A DNA stretch of 64,000 nucleotides from Paenibacillus sp. DMB5 (GCF_001517085.1 NZ_LRAC01000133.1:22811-86810), one strand, 5' to 3'. Numbered from the stretch's first letter, positions 52,497 through 62,103 are shown. Numbers and translations are program-made. Notes: a model not told the origin generated them from the sequence alone.

Positions 52497-53747
52497 ATGA
52501 CTCGTAAAAAGCTTGGCGGCCCGCTTCTGGGCCTTGCTCTGGCCGGCTGTATGGTGCTGATGCTCGTATTCCCTGCCGGCACACTTGCTGCTGCCCTTCG
52601 CGGGCTGGCCATCTGGTGGGACGTGCTCTTTCCGTCGCTGTTTCCATTCTTCGTCATTTCCGAAATGCTGCTGGGCTTCGGGGTCGTTCATCTGTTCGGG
52701 GCACTGCTGGACCCGCTGATGCGCCCGCTGTTCAATATCCCCGGCAGCGGCGGATTTGTAGCGGCGATGGGTTATGTCTCAGGGTATCCCGTCGGCGCCA
52801 AATTAACCGCCAAGCTGCGCGAGCAGCAGCTGGTCAGCCGGGCCGAAGGGGAGCGTCTGGTTGCCTTCACCACTTCCTCGGACCCGATTTTCCTGCTGGG
52901 GGCTGTATCCGTCGGCTTTTTCCATGACGCCTCTCTAGGACTGGTGCTGGCGCTCGCCCATTACGGCGGCGGCTTGATTGTCGGACTACTGATGTCATTC
53001 CACGGACGAGGAGACAAGTACGCTGACCCTCCGCTGGCAGCAGCCCATAAGGCGGAATCTCTACAGCCCCGGGGAAGGCTCCGCCTGGCGCTGAGCTCCA
53101 TGGCCGAAGCCCGGCGCAGGGACGGGCGGAGCTTCGGGGAGCTCCTGAAGGGTGCCATCCAGTCCTCGCTGCAGCTGATTATTGTTGTCGGCGGACTGGT
53201 TGTATTCTTTAATGTCCTGATGGAGCTGCTGACCCGTGCAGGGATTATGTCCGCCTTGTTCAGTGTGCTGGGCGGGGTACTGTCCCTGGCCGGTTTTCCT
53301 CAGCAGCTGTCGGCGGCGCTCGCCAGCGGGTTCTTTGAGGTTACGATCGGCGCACGCTCCGCCGGTGAAGCGGCCTCCTCTATCCCATTGCAGTTCAAGG
53401 CCTCAGCCGCCGCATTCATCCTTTCCTGGGGAGGGTTGTCCGTTCATGCACAGGTGGCAAGCATTCTGAACGGCACCGGACTGCGCTATGTGCCCTTCCT
53501 GGCTGCGAGACTCGTCCATGGCCTGCTGTCAGCGGTTCTGCTGCTGGTGCTCTGGAAGCCTGTCACCGGCTCTGGGCTCTCCGCGGGCTTCAGCGCATTG
53601 CCGGCGGCTGACGGGTTAACGTCAGCACCGGGACCGGCCTTTGCGGCCAGTCTTGTCCTGCTTGGCCTGCTGCTGGGAGCCGCCCTGGTGCTGTCTCTGC
53701 TGGTCTGGCTGCTCCGGGGCTTCGCTCGGCGCCTGCAGCAGCCCTGA
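52497..53747 (+). CDS. ylbJ: Sporulation integral membrane protein YlbJ
   Basis: A 416-residue polytopic protein of the nucleoside-recognition (Gate) domain family; in B. subtilis YlbJ is needed for mature, heat-resistant spores. WWDVLFPSLFPFFVISEMLLGFG, GYVSGYPVGAKLT and TSSDPIFLLGAVSVGFF are characteristic, as is the second gate repeat GLVVFFNVLMELL. The Met at 52497 follows GGGAGGCGTTGCTG. The C-terminal 60 residues are Ala/Gly/Leu-rich and less conserved-looking. Expression in the mother cell is expected from the family. Confidence 0.88.
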   Translation: MTRKKLGGPLLGLALAGCMVLMLVFPAGTLAAALRGLAIWWDVLFPSLFPFFVISEMLLGFGVVHLFGALLDPLMRPLFNIPGSGGFVAAMGYVSGYPVGAKLTAKLREQQLVSRAEGERLVAFTTSSDPIFLLGAVSVGFFHDASLGLVLALAHYGGGLIVGLLMSFHGRGDKYADPPLAAAHKAESLQPRGRLRLALSSMAEARRRDGRSFGELLKGAIQSSLQLIIVVGGLVVFFNVLMELLTRAGIMSALFSVLGGVLSLAGFPQQLSAALASGFFEVTIGARSAGEAASSIPLQFKASAAAFILSWGGLSVHAQVASILNGTGLRYVPFLAARLVHGLLSAVLLLVLWKPVTGSGLSAGFSALPAADGLTSAPGPAFAASLVLLGLLLGAALVLSLLVWLLRGFARRLQQP

Positions 53748-53878
53748 CTCTTGAGCGTCCCTTGGCGTGATCCTTCGCACCGCCGGCTGTGATTCTTTGC
53801 AGGCCCTTATATTGTGTTCCAGTTCAAGATTGATTATGATCGTTGTATGACTGAAACATACAAAGGAGCCTGTACATC

Positions 53879-54676
53879 TTGAGATATTATGTTCTGGACC
53901 GCGGAGACGAATTGTCCATCAAACTTGCGGAGCAATTTCACAAGCTGGCGGCGGAGCGCAGCCTCGTTCTGGATGCCGAGTCCCCGGAAATCGTCATTTC
54001 GATTGGCGGAGACGGAACCATGCTGCATGCTTTTCACACCTTTATTGACCAGATTCCAAATCTCGCTTTTGTAGGCGTGCATACCGGACATCTGGGGTTT
54101 TATGCCGACTGGCAGGCAGAAGAGCTGCCCGCTCTGATCGACCATATGTGCGGAACCACGGACCTCCCGCCCCACAAGCCGCGTATCGTGCGGTATCCGC
54201 TGCTTGAACTGGAGATCCATAAGAAATCGGGTTCCACTTCCCATATTGCACTGAATGAATTCACGCTTAAGGGTGTTGACGGGACAGTGGTCATCCAGGT
54301 GGACATCAATGACGATAACTTCGAGATGTTCCGCGGCGACGGTCTTTGCGTCTCCACACCGTCAGGCAGCACAGCCTATAATAAGAGCCTTGGCGGCGCC
54401 ATGATGCATCCTTCGATTGATGCGCTGCAGATTTCCGAGATCGCCTCCATCAACAACCGCGTGTTCCGCACGATGGGCTCGCCGCTTCTGCTGCCCAAGC
54501 ACCATCACTGCGACATTTACTCGCGCAAGAATCAGCGCCTGCTGCTGACGGTCGACCACATCAACATTCCCGTTGATGATCTGATTTCCGTCCGCTGCCA
54601 GGTATCAGACAAAAAAATCAGCTTTGCCAGATACCGGCCCTTCCCTTTCTGGAACCGGGTCGTGAAGCTTTTCTGA
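53879..54676 (+). CDS. NAD kinase
   Basis: A 265-residue enzyme that phosphorylates NAD to NADP. The GGDGTMLHAFH motif with catalytic Asp (about residue 45), HTGHLGFYADW, and the NE/D region ALNEFTL and VSTPSGSTAYNKSLGGA are diagnostic. The TTG start at 53879 follows AAAGGAGCC. Bacillales often have two paralogs; which this is cannot be told. Terminator follows at 54709. Confidence 0.94.
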   Translation: MRYYVLDRGDELSIKLAEQFHKLAAERSLVLDAESPEIVISIGGDGTMLHAFHTFIDQIPNLAFVGVHTGHLGFYADWQAEELPALIDHMCGTTDLPPHKPRIVRYPLLELEIHKKSGSTSHIALNEFTLKGVDGTVVIQVDINDDNFEMFRGDGLCVSTPSGSTAYNKSLGGAMMHPSIDALQISEIASINNRVFRTMGSPLLLPKHHHCDIYSRKNQRLLLTVDHINIPVDDLISVRCQVSDKKISFARYRPFPFWNRVVKLF

Positions 54677-54708
54677 TCTAGAGCAGCTGATTTCACCATG
54701 ATTTGAAC

Positions 54709-54741
54709 AGCCGGGAAAACAACAGCAATCCCGGCTTTTTT
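54709..54741 (+). terminator. Terminator of the NAD kinase gene
   Basis: AGCCGGGA and TCCCGGCT pair and are followed by TTTTT. Confidence 0.8.
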
Positions 54742-54811
54742 ATGTGCCGGATTTTTTACAATGTTTTCTAGTATTATTGACACGAATTGGTAGACAGAGA
54801 GAAAAATCGAA

Positions 54812-54820
54812 TGGTATAAT
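54812..54820 (+). promoter_or_regulatory. Extended -10 promoter
   Basis: TGGTATAAT (54812-54820) is an extended -10 element about 48 bases before the start of the stalk-domain protein gene; no strong -35 is seen. Confidence 0.5.
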
Positions 54821-54867
54821 GAACCTATTTTACATAGAGTTAGCAGCTCACAAAGGAGAGAACATTA

Positions 54868-56046
54868 TTGTTGAAAAAATTATCTGCTATACTTGGGACC
54901 AGTCTGCTGGCTCTCGCCCTTTCGGTTCCTGCATTTGCAGCAGAAAAACCTATTTCCGTGTATGTTAACGGGACTAATCTTACCTTCCCGGCAGGTACCC
55001 CTTACCTGGACAACAACTCCGTGCTGGTGCCTTTCCGGGTTGTTTTCGAAAAGCTTGGAATGCAGGTGCTGTGGGATGCCTCAACCGGTACTGTAACCGG
55101 AACAAGCGATACTCTTACGATTACCCTGAAGATCGGCAGTAAGCTGGCCACCGTTAACGGCACAGTCAAGAAACTGACAGTCGCCCCTGTATCCAGTAAC
55201 GGCACGACCTACATTCCGCTCCGCTTTGTAGCTGAGGCAACCGGAGGCTCCGCAGTCTGGGATGCTTCCAGCAGAAGTGTGCAGATCACAACTGCCGTAT
55301 CCACCGCAGCAGACGACGAGCAGGCGATTACAGCGCTGATCAGACAGGCGATCCAGTATTACAATGAAGAGAAAGCCGTCAGCTACTACAACCTTATTGA
55401 TGATGCAGACAGCTTTAGTGACGAGGTTACCTCACTCAATTATTTCTTCAAGAATTATGACATGAGAACAACGATCGAAACCCTCAAGGTGCTTAATGTC
55501 CAAGGCGATGAAGCTACAGCTTACACAGTCGAAAAGGATGTCCGGGCCGGCGGATATTATCTCCCTGACGAGCGCAACGAATATCTGTACAGTCTTGTAC
55601 GCGTCAACAACGGATCCTGGAAAATATCCGAAATCACCAATCAGGACAATACTGTACTGTTAACCAAAGAGCAGGCCATGAAAACCACAGATATTGCCCA
55701 GGGACATGCAGCCCTTATCAAGGATAACCTCTCCAAGTACTTCCAGGCTATGACCGCGGAGAATGTCGATGCCACATTGGCCCTGATGTCCTCTTACGGG
55801 GAAGAATACGATGCGGCCAAAAAGGAAGCCCTCCAGGAATTCTTTAAGCAGCTGGACCTGAGATACACTTTGAACAATTCCAATATTTATTATTACGATG
55901 CTGCTGCAGGTGAAGCGGCAGTCTATGCAGAAACCACGGTCAAGGAAGACAAAACAGGGGAAAGCGTAGAGCAGCCTATGCTGTTCATCTTCTATCAGAC
56001 AGAGACCGGCGGCTGGACAATTGATGATTTCTACTATCTCGACTAG
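54868..56046 (+). CDS. Secreted protein with copper-amine-oxidase N-terminal (stalk) domain
   Basis: A 392-residue exported protein with a Sec signal peptide (LSAILGTSLLALALSVPAFAA, cleavage near residue 25). Residues about 30-145 are a copper amine oxidase N-like domain: SVYVNGTNLTFPAGTPYLDN, VLVPFRVVFEKLGMQVLWD and TYIPLRFVAEATGGSAVWD, common in Paenibacillus surface proteins. It has no copper enzyme motif. The rest has two NTF2-like segments (QAITALIRQAIQYYNEEK and a second repeat ending WTIDDFYYLD). TTG start after AAAGGAGAG. Likely acts in the cell wall space; function unknown. Confidence 0.85.
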   Translation: MLKKLSAILGTSLLALALSVPAFAAEKPISVYVNGTNLTFPAGTPYLDNNSVLVPFRVVFEKLGMQVLWDASTGTVTGTSDTLTITLKIGSKLATVNGTVKKLTVAPVSSNGTTYIPLRFVAEATGGSAVWDASSRSVQITTAVSTAADDEQAITALIRQAIQYYNEEKAVSYYNLIDDADSFSDEVTSLNYFFKNYDMRTTIETLKVLNVQGDEATAYTVEKDVRAGGYYLPDERNEYLYSLVRVNNGSWKISEITNQDNTVLLTKEQAMKTTDIAQGHAALIKDNLSKYFQAMTAENVDATLALMSSYGEEYDAAKKEALQEFFKQLDLRYTLNNSNIYYYDAAAGEAAVYAETTVKEDKTGESVEQPMLFIFYQTETGGWTIDDFYYLD

Positions 56047-56094
56047 TTACTCGGCGCAGCGCCAATAAATAACTTCAAAGGGTGCATCTATTTT

Positions 56095-57540
56095 ATGAAA
56101 CCGGCAAAATTAATCTCTGCTGTGGTGAGCGGCTGTCTGGCCATGTCACTCCTGTTCTCACCGGCAGCCCAGGCGGCGGAAAATACGCAAGACGCCTCTA
56201 ATTTGGATCTGATCAACGAAATTATGCAGTATCTTGAAGCTTACAACGTGGAAGGCGTTGACCGGGACACACTGATCCGCGGCGCGATTGACGGGATGGT
56301 CAATACGCTGGAAGATCCCTACAGCACCTACTTTACCAAAGAAGAAGCTGCAGAATTTGAGCATCAGGTGGATCTGGAGTATGTAGGAATCGGCATCAGA
56401 ATGATGTACATCCCTTCCTCCAAGGAGCTTTATATCGAAGAGGTTCTGGCCGGATCTCCGGCTGAACAGGCGGGTCTGAAGCGTGGCGACACGATTGTGA
56501 AGATCAACGGTGTTGCAATCAGCGACACTTCGGGCGATGAGCTCGCCGGAGCTGCCGGAACGAAGGTTACCCTTCTGATCAGCAGAAACGGGGCCAGCAA
56601 AACGATCGTCGTAACGAGAAATGCCATTACCAGCGCCTCGGTCACAGGACAGATTATCGGCGGGAATACAGCCTATATTGCCCTTACCGGCTTCAGCCAG
56701 AGCGCTGACGAGGAGTTTGCCAAGGTGCTGGCCAATATGCGGACTGCAGGTATGAAATCGCTGGTTCTCGACCTCCGCGACAATACTGGCGGCTACATGG
56801 ACTCCGCATATAACATTGCTTCCATGTTTATGGATTCCGGCATCATGATGTACACCTCTGACCAGAGCGGTGCACTTACACCGGTTACCATTACGTCCGG
56901 AACCAAGATCGGCGTGCCTGTAGTTGTCCTGACCAACGAGTACACAGCCAGTGCTTCAGAAGCACTGACCGGCGCCCTGCGTGACAACAAGCTGGCGACC
57001 ATCGTTGGTACACGCTCCTACGGCAAAGCCCGTATTCAGAGTCTCCTGCCTGTATCCAACGGCGATATGCTTAAGCTGACTACGATGAAGTACCTGACAC
57101 CGAATAAAGAAGATTTTAATCACATTGGGCTAGCTCCTGACATTGAGATTCAAGGCAGTAAAACAGCACAGCTGGTTACCGCTCTGCGGATCGCCGGATT
57201 GACCACAATTACACTGGCTGGCGATAACCACATTCTGGACGTTAACGGCCTTGCTTTTGCCGGAAATCTGGGTCTGCTGAAGCAGAATAACAAAGTATAC
57301 GCATCAGCACGCGTACTCGCTGCACTCGTGGAAAGCGATATTACCTGGGATTCCAAGAACAAGAAGGCCGTATTTACGAACGGAGCCGGCAAAGTCTTCG
57401 GATTTACAATTGCCTCCAAAGAGGCGGTATCCAAGGACAATGAAACTCTGATTGATGTAAGTGCGTTCGCCAAGAAGTTCCCTGCTCTTACCTGGAGCTA
57501 TAATGCATCAGCCAATCAGCTGAAATTATCTGTAAAATAA
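56095..57540 (+). CDS. S41 family (CtpA-like) peptidase with PDZ and stalk domains
   Basis: A 481-residue secreted C-terminal processing peptidase. Signal peptide to about residue 27, an N-terminal cap (DRDTLIRGAIDGMVNTLEDPYSTYF), a PDZ domain (IEEVLAGSPAEQAGLKRGD) and the S41 catalytic domain. The last has the Ser in TASASEAL and the Lys in SYGKARIQS. The C-terminal about 100 residues resemble a copper-amine-oxidase-like stalk domain. It follows the secreted protein at 54868 by 48 bases. Substrates unknown; possibly processing of other surface proteins. Confidence 0.9.
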   Translation: MKPAKLISAVVSGCLAMSLLFSPAAQAAENTQDASNLDLINEIMQYLEAYNVEGVDRDTLIRGAIDGMVNTLEDPYSTYFTKEEAAEFEHQVDLEYVGIGIRMMYIPSSKELYIEEVLAGSPAEQAGLKRGDTIVKINGVAISDTSGDELAGAAGTKVTLLISRNGASKTIVVTRNAITSASVTGQIIGGNTAYIALTGFSQSADEEFAKVLANMRTAGMKSLVLDLRDNTGGYMDSAYNIASMFMDSGIMMYTSDQSGALTPVTITSGTKIGVPVVVLTNEYTASASEALTGALRDNKLATIVGTRSYGKARIQSLLPVSNGDMLKLTTMKYLTPNKEDFNHIGLAPDIEIQGSKTAQLVTALRIAGLTTITLAGDNHILDVNGLAFAGNLGLLKQNNKVYASARVLAALVESDITWDSKNKKAVFTNGAGKVFGFTIASKEAVSKDNETLIDVSAFAKKFPALTWSYNASANQLKLSVK

Positions 57541-57555
57541 TCCTGCACGTTAATC

Positions 57556-57602
57556 AAAAGAGCATCCCGCACATGTAGAATGGTTGCCGGGATGCTCTTT
57601 GT
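57556..57602 (+). terminator. Terminator of the S41 peptidase gene
   Basis: AAAGAGCATCCCG and CGGGATGCTCTTTG pair perfectly. Confidence 0.8.
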
Positions 57603-57634
57603 TCATGTCCTTCAATTATTCCGGCAAGCACCGG

Positions 57635-58249
57635 TTAATTGGCAGGAGGATTGGATTGATTCTTATTCTGCGGCTGACTCTGGTTATGCTGCTGACTCTG
57701 GTTGTGCTGTCTGCTCTGCGAATCCTTGTGATGCTTCTTGCCCTGCGCATCTTTATTCCGGTGATTCCGGCTCTGATGCTCGCGTACAGGCCGTTCCTTG
57801 CCATGCTCCTTGGACGGGCCGCCGTCCTTGTTACGGTCTTTTTTGGGACCTTCCCGGTGCACTCTAACTTGAGGCGCGGGTTCGGCCTGCTCCGTCTGCT
57901 CCGCCTGGGAATCCGCCGATGCCGGCTCAGGAGCTTCTTTGATCAGAATATCCTTGAAATCCCCTTCTTTGGGCATTTCCTTTAATTTATGCAGCACAAA
58001 ATAAGCGCATCCGAAGTTGCAATATTCGTTGATGTAATCCACCATGCCGGAAATGGCTGTATCCCGGTTCACCTTAGGGTGGTTGTCCCGGAAAAAGCCC
58101 TTCAGCCGAAGCTGGCTGTAGCCCCAGTCACCAATAATATAATCATAACGGTCCAGCACCTCGCTGTATCGCCCGCGGAATGCCTCCGGGTTCCAGCCGT
58201 CTTTATGATCGAGCATCAGCTCGTAGCCTTTTCCACCTATAACGATCAA
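57635..58249 (-). CDS. YutD family protein (DUF1027) with long low-complexity tail
   Basis: A 204-residue protein. The first 105 residues match YutD: VIGGKGYELMLDHKDGWNPE, LDRYDYIIGDWGYSQLRLKGFF and a short cysteine segment, YCNFGCAYFVLHKLKEMPKEGDF. The remaining 100 residues (57638-57934) are extremely rich in Gln, Asn, His, Lys and Asp with repeats such as QHNQSQ. B. subtilis YutD is about 102 residues and lacks this. TTG start at 58249. The tail could bind nucleic acid or metal, or be disordered; no more can be said. Confidence 0.8.
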   Translation of the reverse strand: MIVIGGKGYELMLDHKDGWNPEAFRGRYSEVLDRYDYIIGDWGYSQLRLKGFFRDNHPKVNRDTAISGMVDYINEYCNFGCAYFVLHKLKEMPKEGDFKDILIKEAPEPASADSQAEQTEQAEPAPQVRVHREGPKKDRNKDGGPSKEHGKERPVREHQSRNHRNKDAQGKKHHKDSQSRQHNQSQQHNQSQPQNKNQSNPPAN

Positions 58250-58491
58250 GCGTGTGTCGCCTGCCTTTCAACTGTAAAAGTTTCAATGTGTATAGCCGTT
58301 GCCTCATATTATAGCATGCGGACTGTGCATTTGCCTGTTTTTGTGAAATTTGTCTGACGGAAATTTCCCGGCAAGCTGGTACTTCTAGACAGATGCGGAT
58401 AAAATGCAGCCATTTGTCTCAATCTATAACAAAAGCATCCGGCAGCGGACCATTCCGGTCAAGGCTTCATTTTATGTAGGAGGTAGTTATC

Positions 58492-59562
58492 ATGCTGGTC
58501 CTGTGCAAAAGAAAAGCAAAATGGAGAGCCCTTTTATGCCTAAGCGCAGCTGTTATGTTATGCAGTCCGGTCCAGCAAGCTGCTGCTGCCGCCTTTGCCC
58601 CGGCAGCACAGTCCGGAAGTTCCTCAGCCGGCAAAGCAGATGTAGCAGCTGCGCGGATGGAACTGTATGAGCAGATGAGTGCAGCGACGGGGATACCGTG
58701 GTTCCGGTTCGCTGCCATTGATCAGTACGAGCGGACCATTGCCAAAAAGAAGTCCAGCACCGAAGCTCCGGTCAAATCCCGTCTTACCGGCATCCAGATT
58801 CCTGCCCCGGTGTGGGCCGGACCGCTCAATCCGGATCAGGCGGATATGTCTCCCGATTCCATCCGCTTTTTTGGCGGGATGGGCCATGACGGTTCCGGAG
58901 ACGGCCTGGCCGACCCTGACAATGACGCCGACCTGCTCTACAGCATGGCCAGACATTTACTGAAATACGGTAACTCTGCTAGTGATTTCAGCATCGGCAT
59001 CTGGGAGTATTATCATAACGGCCGCGCTGCCCAGCGGGTTGGACAGTTCGCCAAGCTGTACGAGCATTTTGGAAGGCTTGATCTGGCTGGCAGCGCCTTT
59101 CCGCTGCCGATCGGCAATTCCTATTCTTACCGCAGCACCTGGGGAACAGGCAGAAGCTGGGGCGGAGCACGCATTCATGAAGGGACAGATCTGTTCGCCC
59201 CGCACGGGATGCCTGTACGCAGCACCTGCTTCGGCATTGTCGAGACCAAAGGTTGGAACCGTTACGGGGGCTGGCGGATCGGTATCCGGGATATTGAAAA
59301 CCGGTACCATTACTACGCCCATCTATCCGGTTATGATAAATCCATAGGACGCGGGGATATTGTGACGCCCGGCCAGACGGTCGGTTGGGTCGGCAGCTCC
59401 GGCTATGGCAGCCCGGGAACTCAGGGCAAATTCCCTCCGCATCTGCACTACGGCATCTATCGTGACCGCGGCATTACAGAATGGGCTTTTGACCCGTATC
59501 CGCTACTGAAGCAGTGGGAGAATCAGGAGTACCGGGCCCGGAAAAACAAGAAAAATAAATAA
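58492..59562 (+). CDS. Secreted M23 family metallopeptidase
   Basis: A 356-residue exported protein: signal sequence (LLCLSAAVMLCSPVQQAAAA), an N-terminal domain with a lysozyme-like FSIGIWEYYHNGR segment, then an M23 (LytM/lysostaphin-like) zinc endopeptidase. Zinc ligands are in RIHEGTDLFAPHG (HxxxD) and PPHLHYGIY (HxH). It ends with a basic tail. GTAGGAGGTAGTTATC precedes the start. Probably cuts peptidoglycan cross-links in growth or sporulation; in sporulation-linked members this role is common, but no specific sign appears here. Confidence 0.88.
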   Translation: MLVLCKRKAKWRALLCLSAAVMLCSPVQQAAAAAFAPAAQSGSSSAGKADVAAARMELYEQMSAATGIPWFRFAAIDQYERTIAKKKSSTEAPVKSRLTGIQIPAPVWAGPLNPDQADMSPDSIRFFGGMGHDGSGDGLADPDNDADLLYSMARHLLKYGNSASDFSIGIWEYYHNGRAAQRVGQFAKLYEHFGRLDLAGSAFPLPIGNSYSYRSTWGTGRSWGGARIHEGTDLFAPHGMPVRSTCFGIVETKGWNRYGGWRIGIRDIENRYHYYAHLSGYDKSIGRGDIVTPGQTVGWVGSSGYGSPGTQGKFPPHLHYGIYRDRGITEWAFDPYPLLKQWENQEYRARKNKKNK

Positions 59563-59566
59563 GGGC

Positions 59567-61267
59567 CTAGTATAGCAGCATACAGCCGAACGGTTCAAGT
59601 TCAACAAGCATTTTCCCGGTATTGCGGATGGTCAGTCCGCTGAGCAGCTCGGTCAGCACCTTTTTATCAGTCCGGATACTGTTCAGCTCAAGCTGGTAGG
59701 CATTAGGAGAATTATTAATCAGAACAGCGATCTTATCCTGTTCCCATCGGCGCACGAAACCCAGGACACCGCGTACCTCATCGGTGAACCAAGGGCGGAA
59801 TGCGCCTTTTTGCAGAAGTACATGCTGTTTTCTCAGGGCAATCAGCGTCTTGTACCAATCATACAGCTCCCTGTTCTGCTCCTGTTCCTGCCACAGCATC
59901 GGCTTGCGGCAATGCGGGTCGGTCGCCCCCTCCATGCCGACTTCATCCCCGTAGTATATCATTGGAATACCGATATAGGTCATCTGAAAAAAGACAGCCA
60001 GCCTCATCCGGGCAAACGCTGTTCCCTGCCTGTCCCAGCCGCGCCCGTTCTCCTTGCAGGCGGTCAGAAAACGTTCGGTATCATGGCTGCCCAGCAATTG
60101 GAACATGGCTGAATTAGCCTGGTCATTATACAGCGCTTCAATGTGCAGCAGCTGCTCCATGAAGCGTACCGGTCCGGCTGACTGCAGCGCAAAAAACTCC
60201 AGCACCGCCTCCCGCAGCACATAATTCATCCCGCCGTCGAACTGGTCCCCCCTTAGCCAGGACCCGGAGGCATGCATGATCTCGCCGATCAGCAGCAGGT
60301 CGGGAAATTCCGCCTTGAGCTCGCGTCGCAGCCGTGTCCAGAACTGCGGATTCACCTCATTGGCCACATCAAGCCGCCAGCCGTCAATCCCCGCCTCACG
60401 AACCCAGTGCTTCGCCACGGCAAGCATATAATCAGCGGTTTCGGGATTATCCATGTTCAGCTTGGGCATATGCGCTTCGGCTTTGGCAAAGGTTTCATAG
60501 GTTGGAGCTGGCAGCTGGCTGACCGGATAGGAACGGATAAAGAACCAGTCTTTATAACGGGACTGCTCCCCCTTTTCCAGCACATCCCTAAATGCAAAAA
60601 AAGTATCGCCGGCATGATTGAACACCGCATCCAGCAGTACCCGGATACCATGTCTATGAGCTTCCTCCACCAGTTTTTTCAGGTCCTCTGCGGTTCCGAA
60701 GGCGGGGTCAATCCTGTAATAATCGGAAGTATTGTATTTATGCTCGGATGGGGATTCAAAAATCGGAGTCATGTAGACGGCTGTTATGCCAAGCTCCTGG
60801 AGATACGGGATTTTATCCGTAATGCCCTGCAGGGTTCCCTGATTATAGCTGCTGGGATAAATCTGGTATACAATCGTCCCGATGGTCCATGACGGCACTG
60901 CCAGCGCTTCGGGCCGGTGCATGTAGGCATACTGGAAAGCTCCGGCATGTTCGCGGTTTCCGGCCACCCCTCTCTCCCCATACCACGCATAATTACCCGC
61001 CGGATCAGAGGCGTGGAACACATAACGGCATCTGCCGGTTGCGGTCTGAATGACTGCCTCATGAAGCTCATAAGCTCCGGCTGAACCTATCCGCTCCATC
61101 AGAAGCGGCTGCTCACTCCCGGGTGAATCATAGCGGTCCGAATGAATGACGGTGCAGCACAGCTGCAGGCCGGCGGGCACAAACAAGCGGAGCTTCAGCG
61201 CCCCTTTTCCGTCCGGGAAAGCAAACGGATCATCAGCAGTATGGTGGAAAAACCAGCATGTCGGCAT
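59567..61267 (-). CDS. Glycoside hydrolase family 13 (neopullulanase/maltogenic amylase type)
   Basis: A 566-residue alpha-glucan hydrolase. GH13 regions: I DAVFNHAGD, II GWRLDVANE (nucleophile Asp), III LLIGEIMH (acid Glu), IV LLGSHDTERF. An N-terminal starch-binding-like domain precedes the catalytic barrel, as in cyclomaltodextrinase and neopullulanase. No signal peptide, so cytosolic action on imported maltodextrins. RBS GGAGACTGTATAAT. Upstream is a promoter and a LacI/CcpA-type operator palindrome at 61367. Confidence 0.92.
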   Translation of the reverse strand: MPTCWFFHHTADDPFAFPDGKGALKLRLFVPAGLQLCCTVIHSDRYDSPGSEQPLLMERIGSAGAYELHEAVIQTATGRCRYVFHASDPAGNYAWYGERGVAGNREHAGAFQYAYMHRPEALAVPSWTIGTIVYQIYPSSYNQGTLQGITDKIPYLQELGITAVYMTPIFESPSEHKYNTSDYYRIDPAFGTAEDLKKLVEEAHRHGIRVLLDAVFNHAGDTFFAFRDVLEKGEQSRYKDWFFIRSYPVSQLPAPTYETFAKAEAHMPKLNMDNPETADYMLAVAKHWVREAGIDGWRLDVANEVNPQFWTRLRRELKAEFPDLLLIGEIMHASGSWLRGDQFDGGMNYVLREAVLEFFALQSAGPVRFMEQLLHIEALYNDQANSAMFQLLGSHDTERFLTACKENGRGWDRQGTAFARMRLAVFFQMTYIGIPMIYYGDEVGMEGATDPHCRKPMLWQEQEQNRELYDWYKTLIALRKQHVLLQKGAFRPWFTDEVRGVLGFVRRWEQDKIAVLINNSPNAYQLELNSIRTDKKVLTELLSGLTIRNTGKMLVELEPFGCMLLY

Positions 61268-61366
61268 ATTATACAGTCTCCTTATTTAGGTAAAATCGTC
61301 CCGGATTCCTGAGTGAATGTAACCATGAACCGGTTACGGCTGATTATAAGCCTTATTTTCACTAGG

Positions 61367-61416
61367 GAAACCGGTTTCTCTAAATTGAAATTACCATCTG
61401 CTGTATACGTTGTCAA
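61367..61416 (-). promoter_or_regulatory. Predicted promoter and LacI-type operator of the GH13 gene
   Basis: On the minus strand TTGACA (61411-61416) and TAATTT (61388-61393), 17 bases apart. Just downstream lies the perfect palindrome GAAACCGGTTTC (61367-61378), typical of LacI/GalR operators and close to a CcpA cre site. A further GTAACC/GGTTAC pair occurs at about 61318-61336. Repression by a maltose-type regulator or CcpA is plausible. Confidence 0.6.
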
Positions 61417-61434
61417 TTCCCTTCAGCCGCAGGC

Positions 61435-62103
61435 TCATGAAGCGCCAGCTTGTCTGATGAAATGCAGAACCTCCTGCATTACCCGATCCTGCTTGTCACA
61501 ATGGCAGACCATATGGCCGCTTTGTTCAACCATCAGCACCTGCTTCTGTCCGGACGGAATCGTCTGCTCCAGAAACCCGGCGCTTTTGGTTTTTACAAGA
61601 TGATCCCTTGTCCCCTGCACAATCAGGGTGGGAGCTGTTATCTGCGGATAAATATCAAAGCTTTCACGGACCAGACGCTGAAACTCCCAGGTGGCTTTGG
61701 GCGGTGTGGAGCCGAACTTGCTGATATAATTTTTGAGCATAGCCGGCTTGCCCAGTGTTCTCACAATCTCCAGCGGATTAAGCGGGAACACGGGTGCCGA
61801 CAGCAGGGTAAGTGACTTGACGCCCGTACGGTACTGCACAGACAAATGGGAAGCAATCAGCGCACCGGTGGAAAATCCGATCAAATGCACGGACTCCTGC
61901 TCCTCCAGCAGCTTGTTCAATTCATCCTCGGCGCTTCTGAGCCAGCCGAATCTGTCGGACTGCCTGAGCTCCCGTCTGCCGCCGCCATGGCCCTTGAGCG
62001 TAAAGGTCCGGGAACGGTAATCATGCTGCTCCATATACTGTGACAACGGGGAAATCTCATATTCTCCGCCGGTAAAGCCGTGAATGAATAAGCAGCTGTC
62101 CAT
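61435..62103 (-). CDS. Alpha/beta hydrolase (carboxylesterase-like)
   Basis: A 222-residue esterase of the thermostable carboxylesterase (Est30-like) group. Oxyanion segment LFIHGFTGGEYE at the N-terminus, nucleophile GFSTGALIA (about residue 77), Asp in VQGTRDHLV and catalytic His in EQSGHMVCH. RBS AAGAGG. It lies directly upstream of the GH13 gene on the same strand, though that gene has its own promoter between them. Likely acts on short-chain esters; natural substrate unknown. Confidence 0.88.
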   Translation of the reverse strand: MDSCLFIHGFTGGEYEISPLSQYMEQHDYRSRTFTLKGHGGGRRELRQSDRFGWLRSAEDELNKLLEEQESVHLIGFSTGALIASHLSVQYRTGVKSLTLLSAPVFPLNPLEIVRTLGKPAMLKNYISKFGSTPPKATWEFQRLVRESFDIYPQITAPTLIVQGTRDHLVKTKSAGFLEQTIPSGQKQVLMVEQSGHMVCHCDKQDRVMQEVLHFIRQAGAS

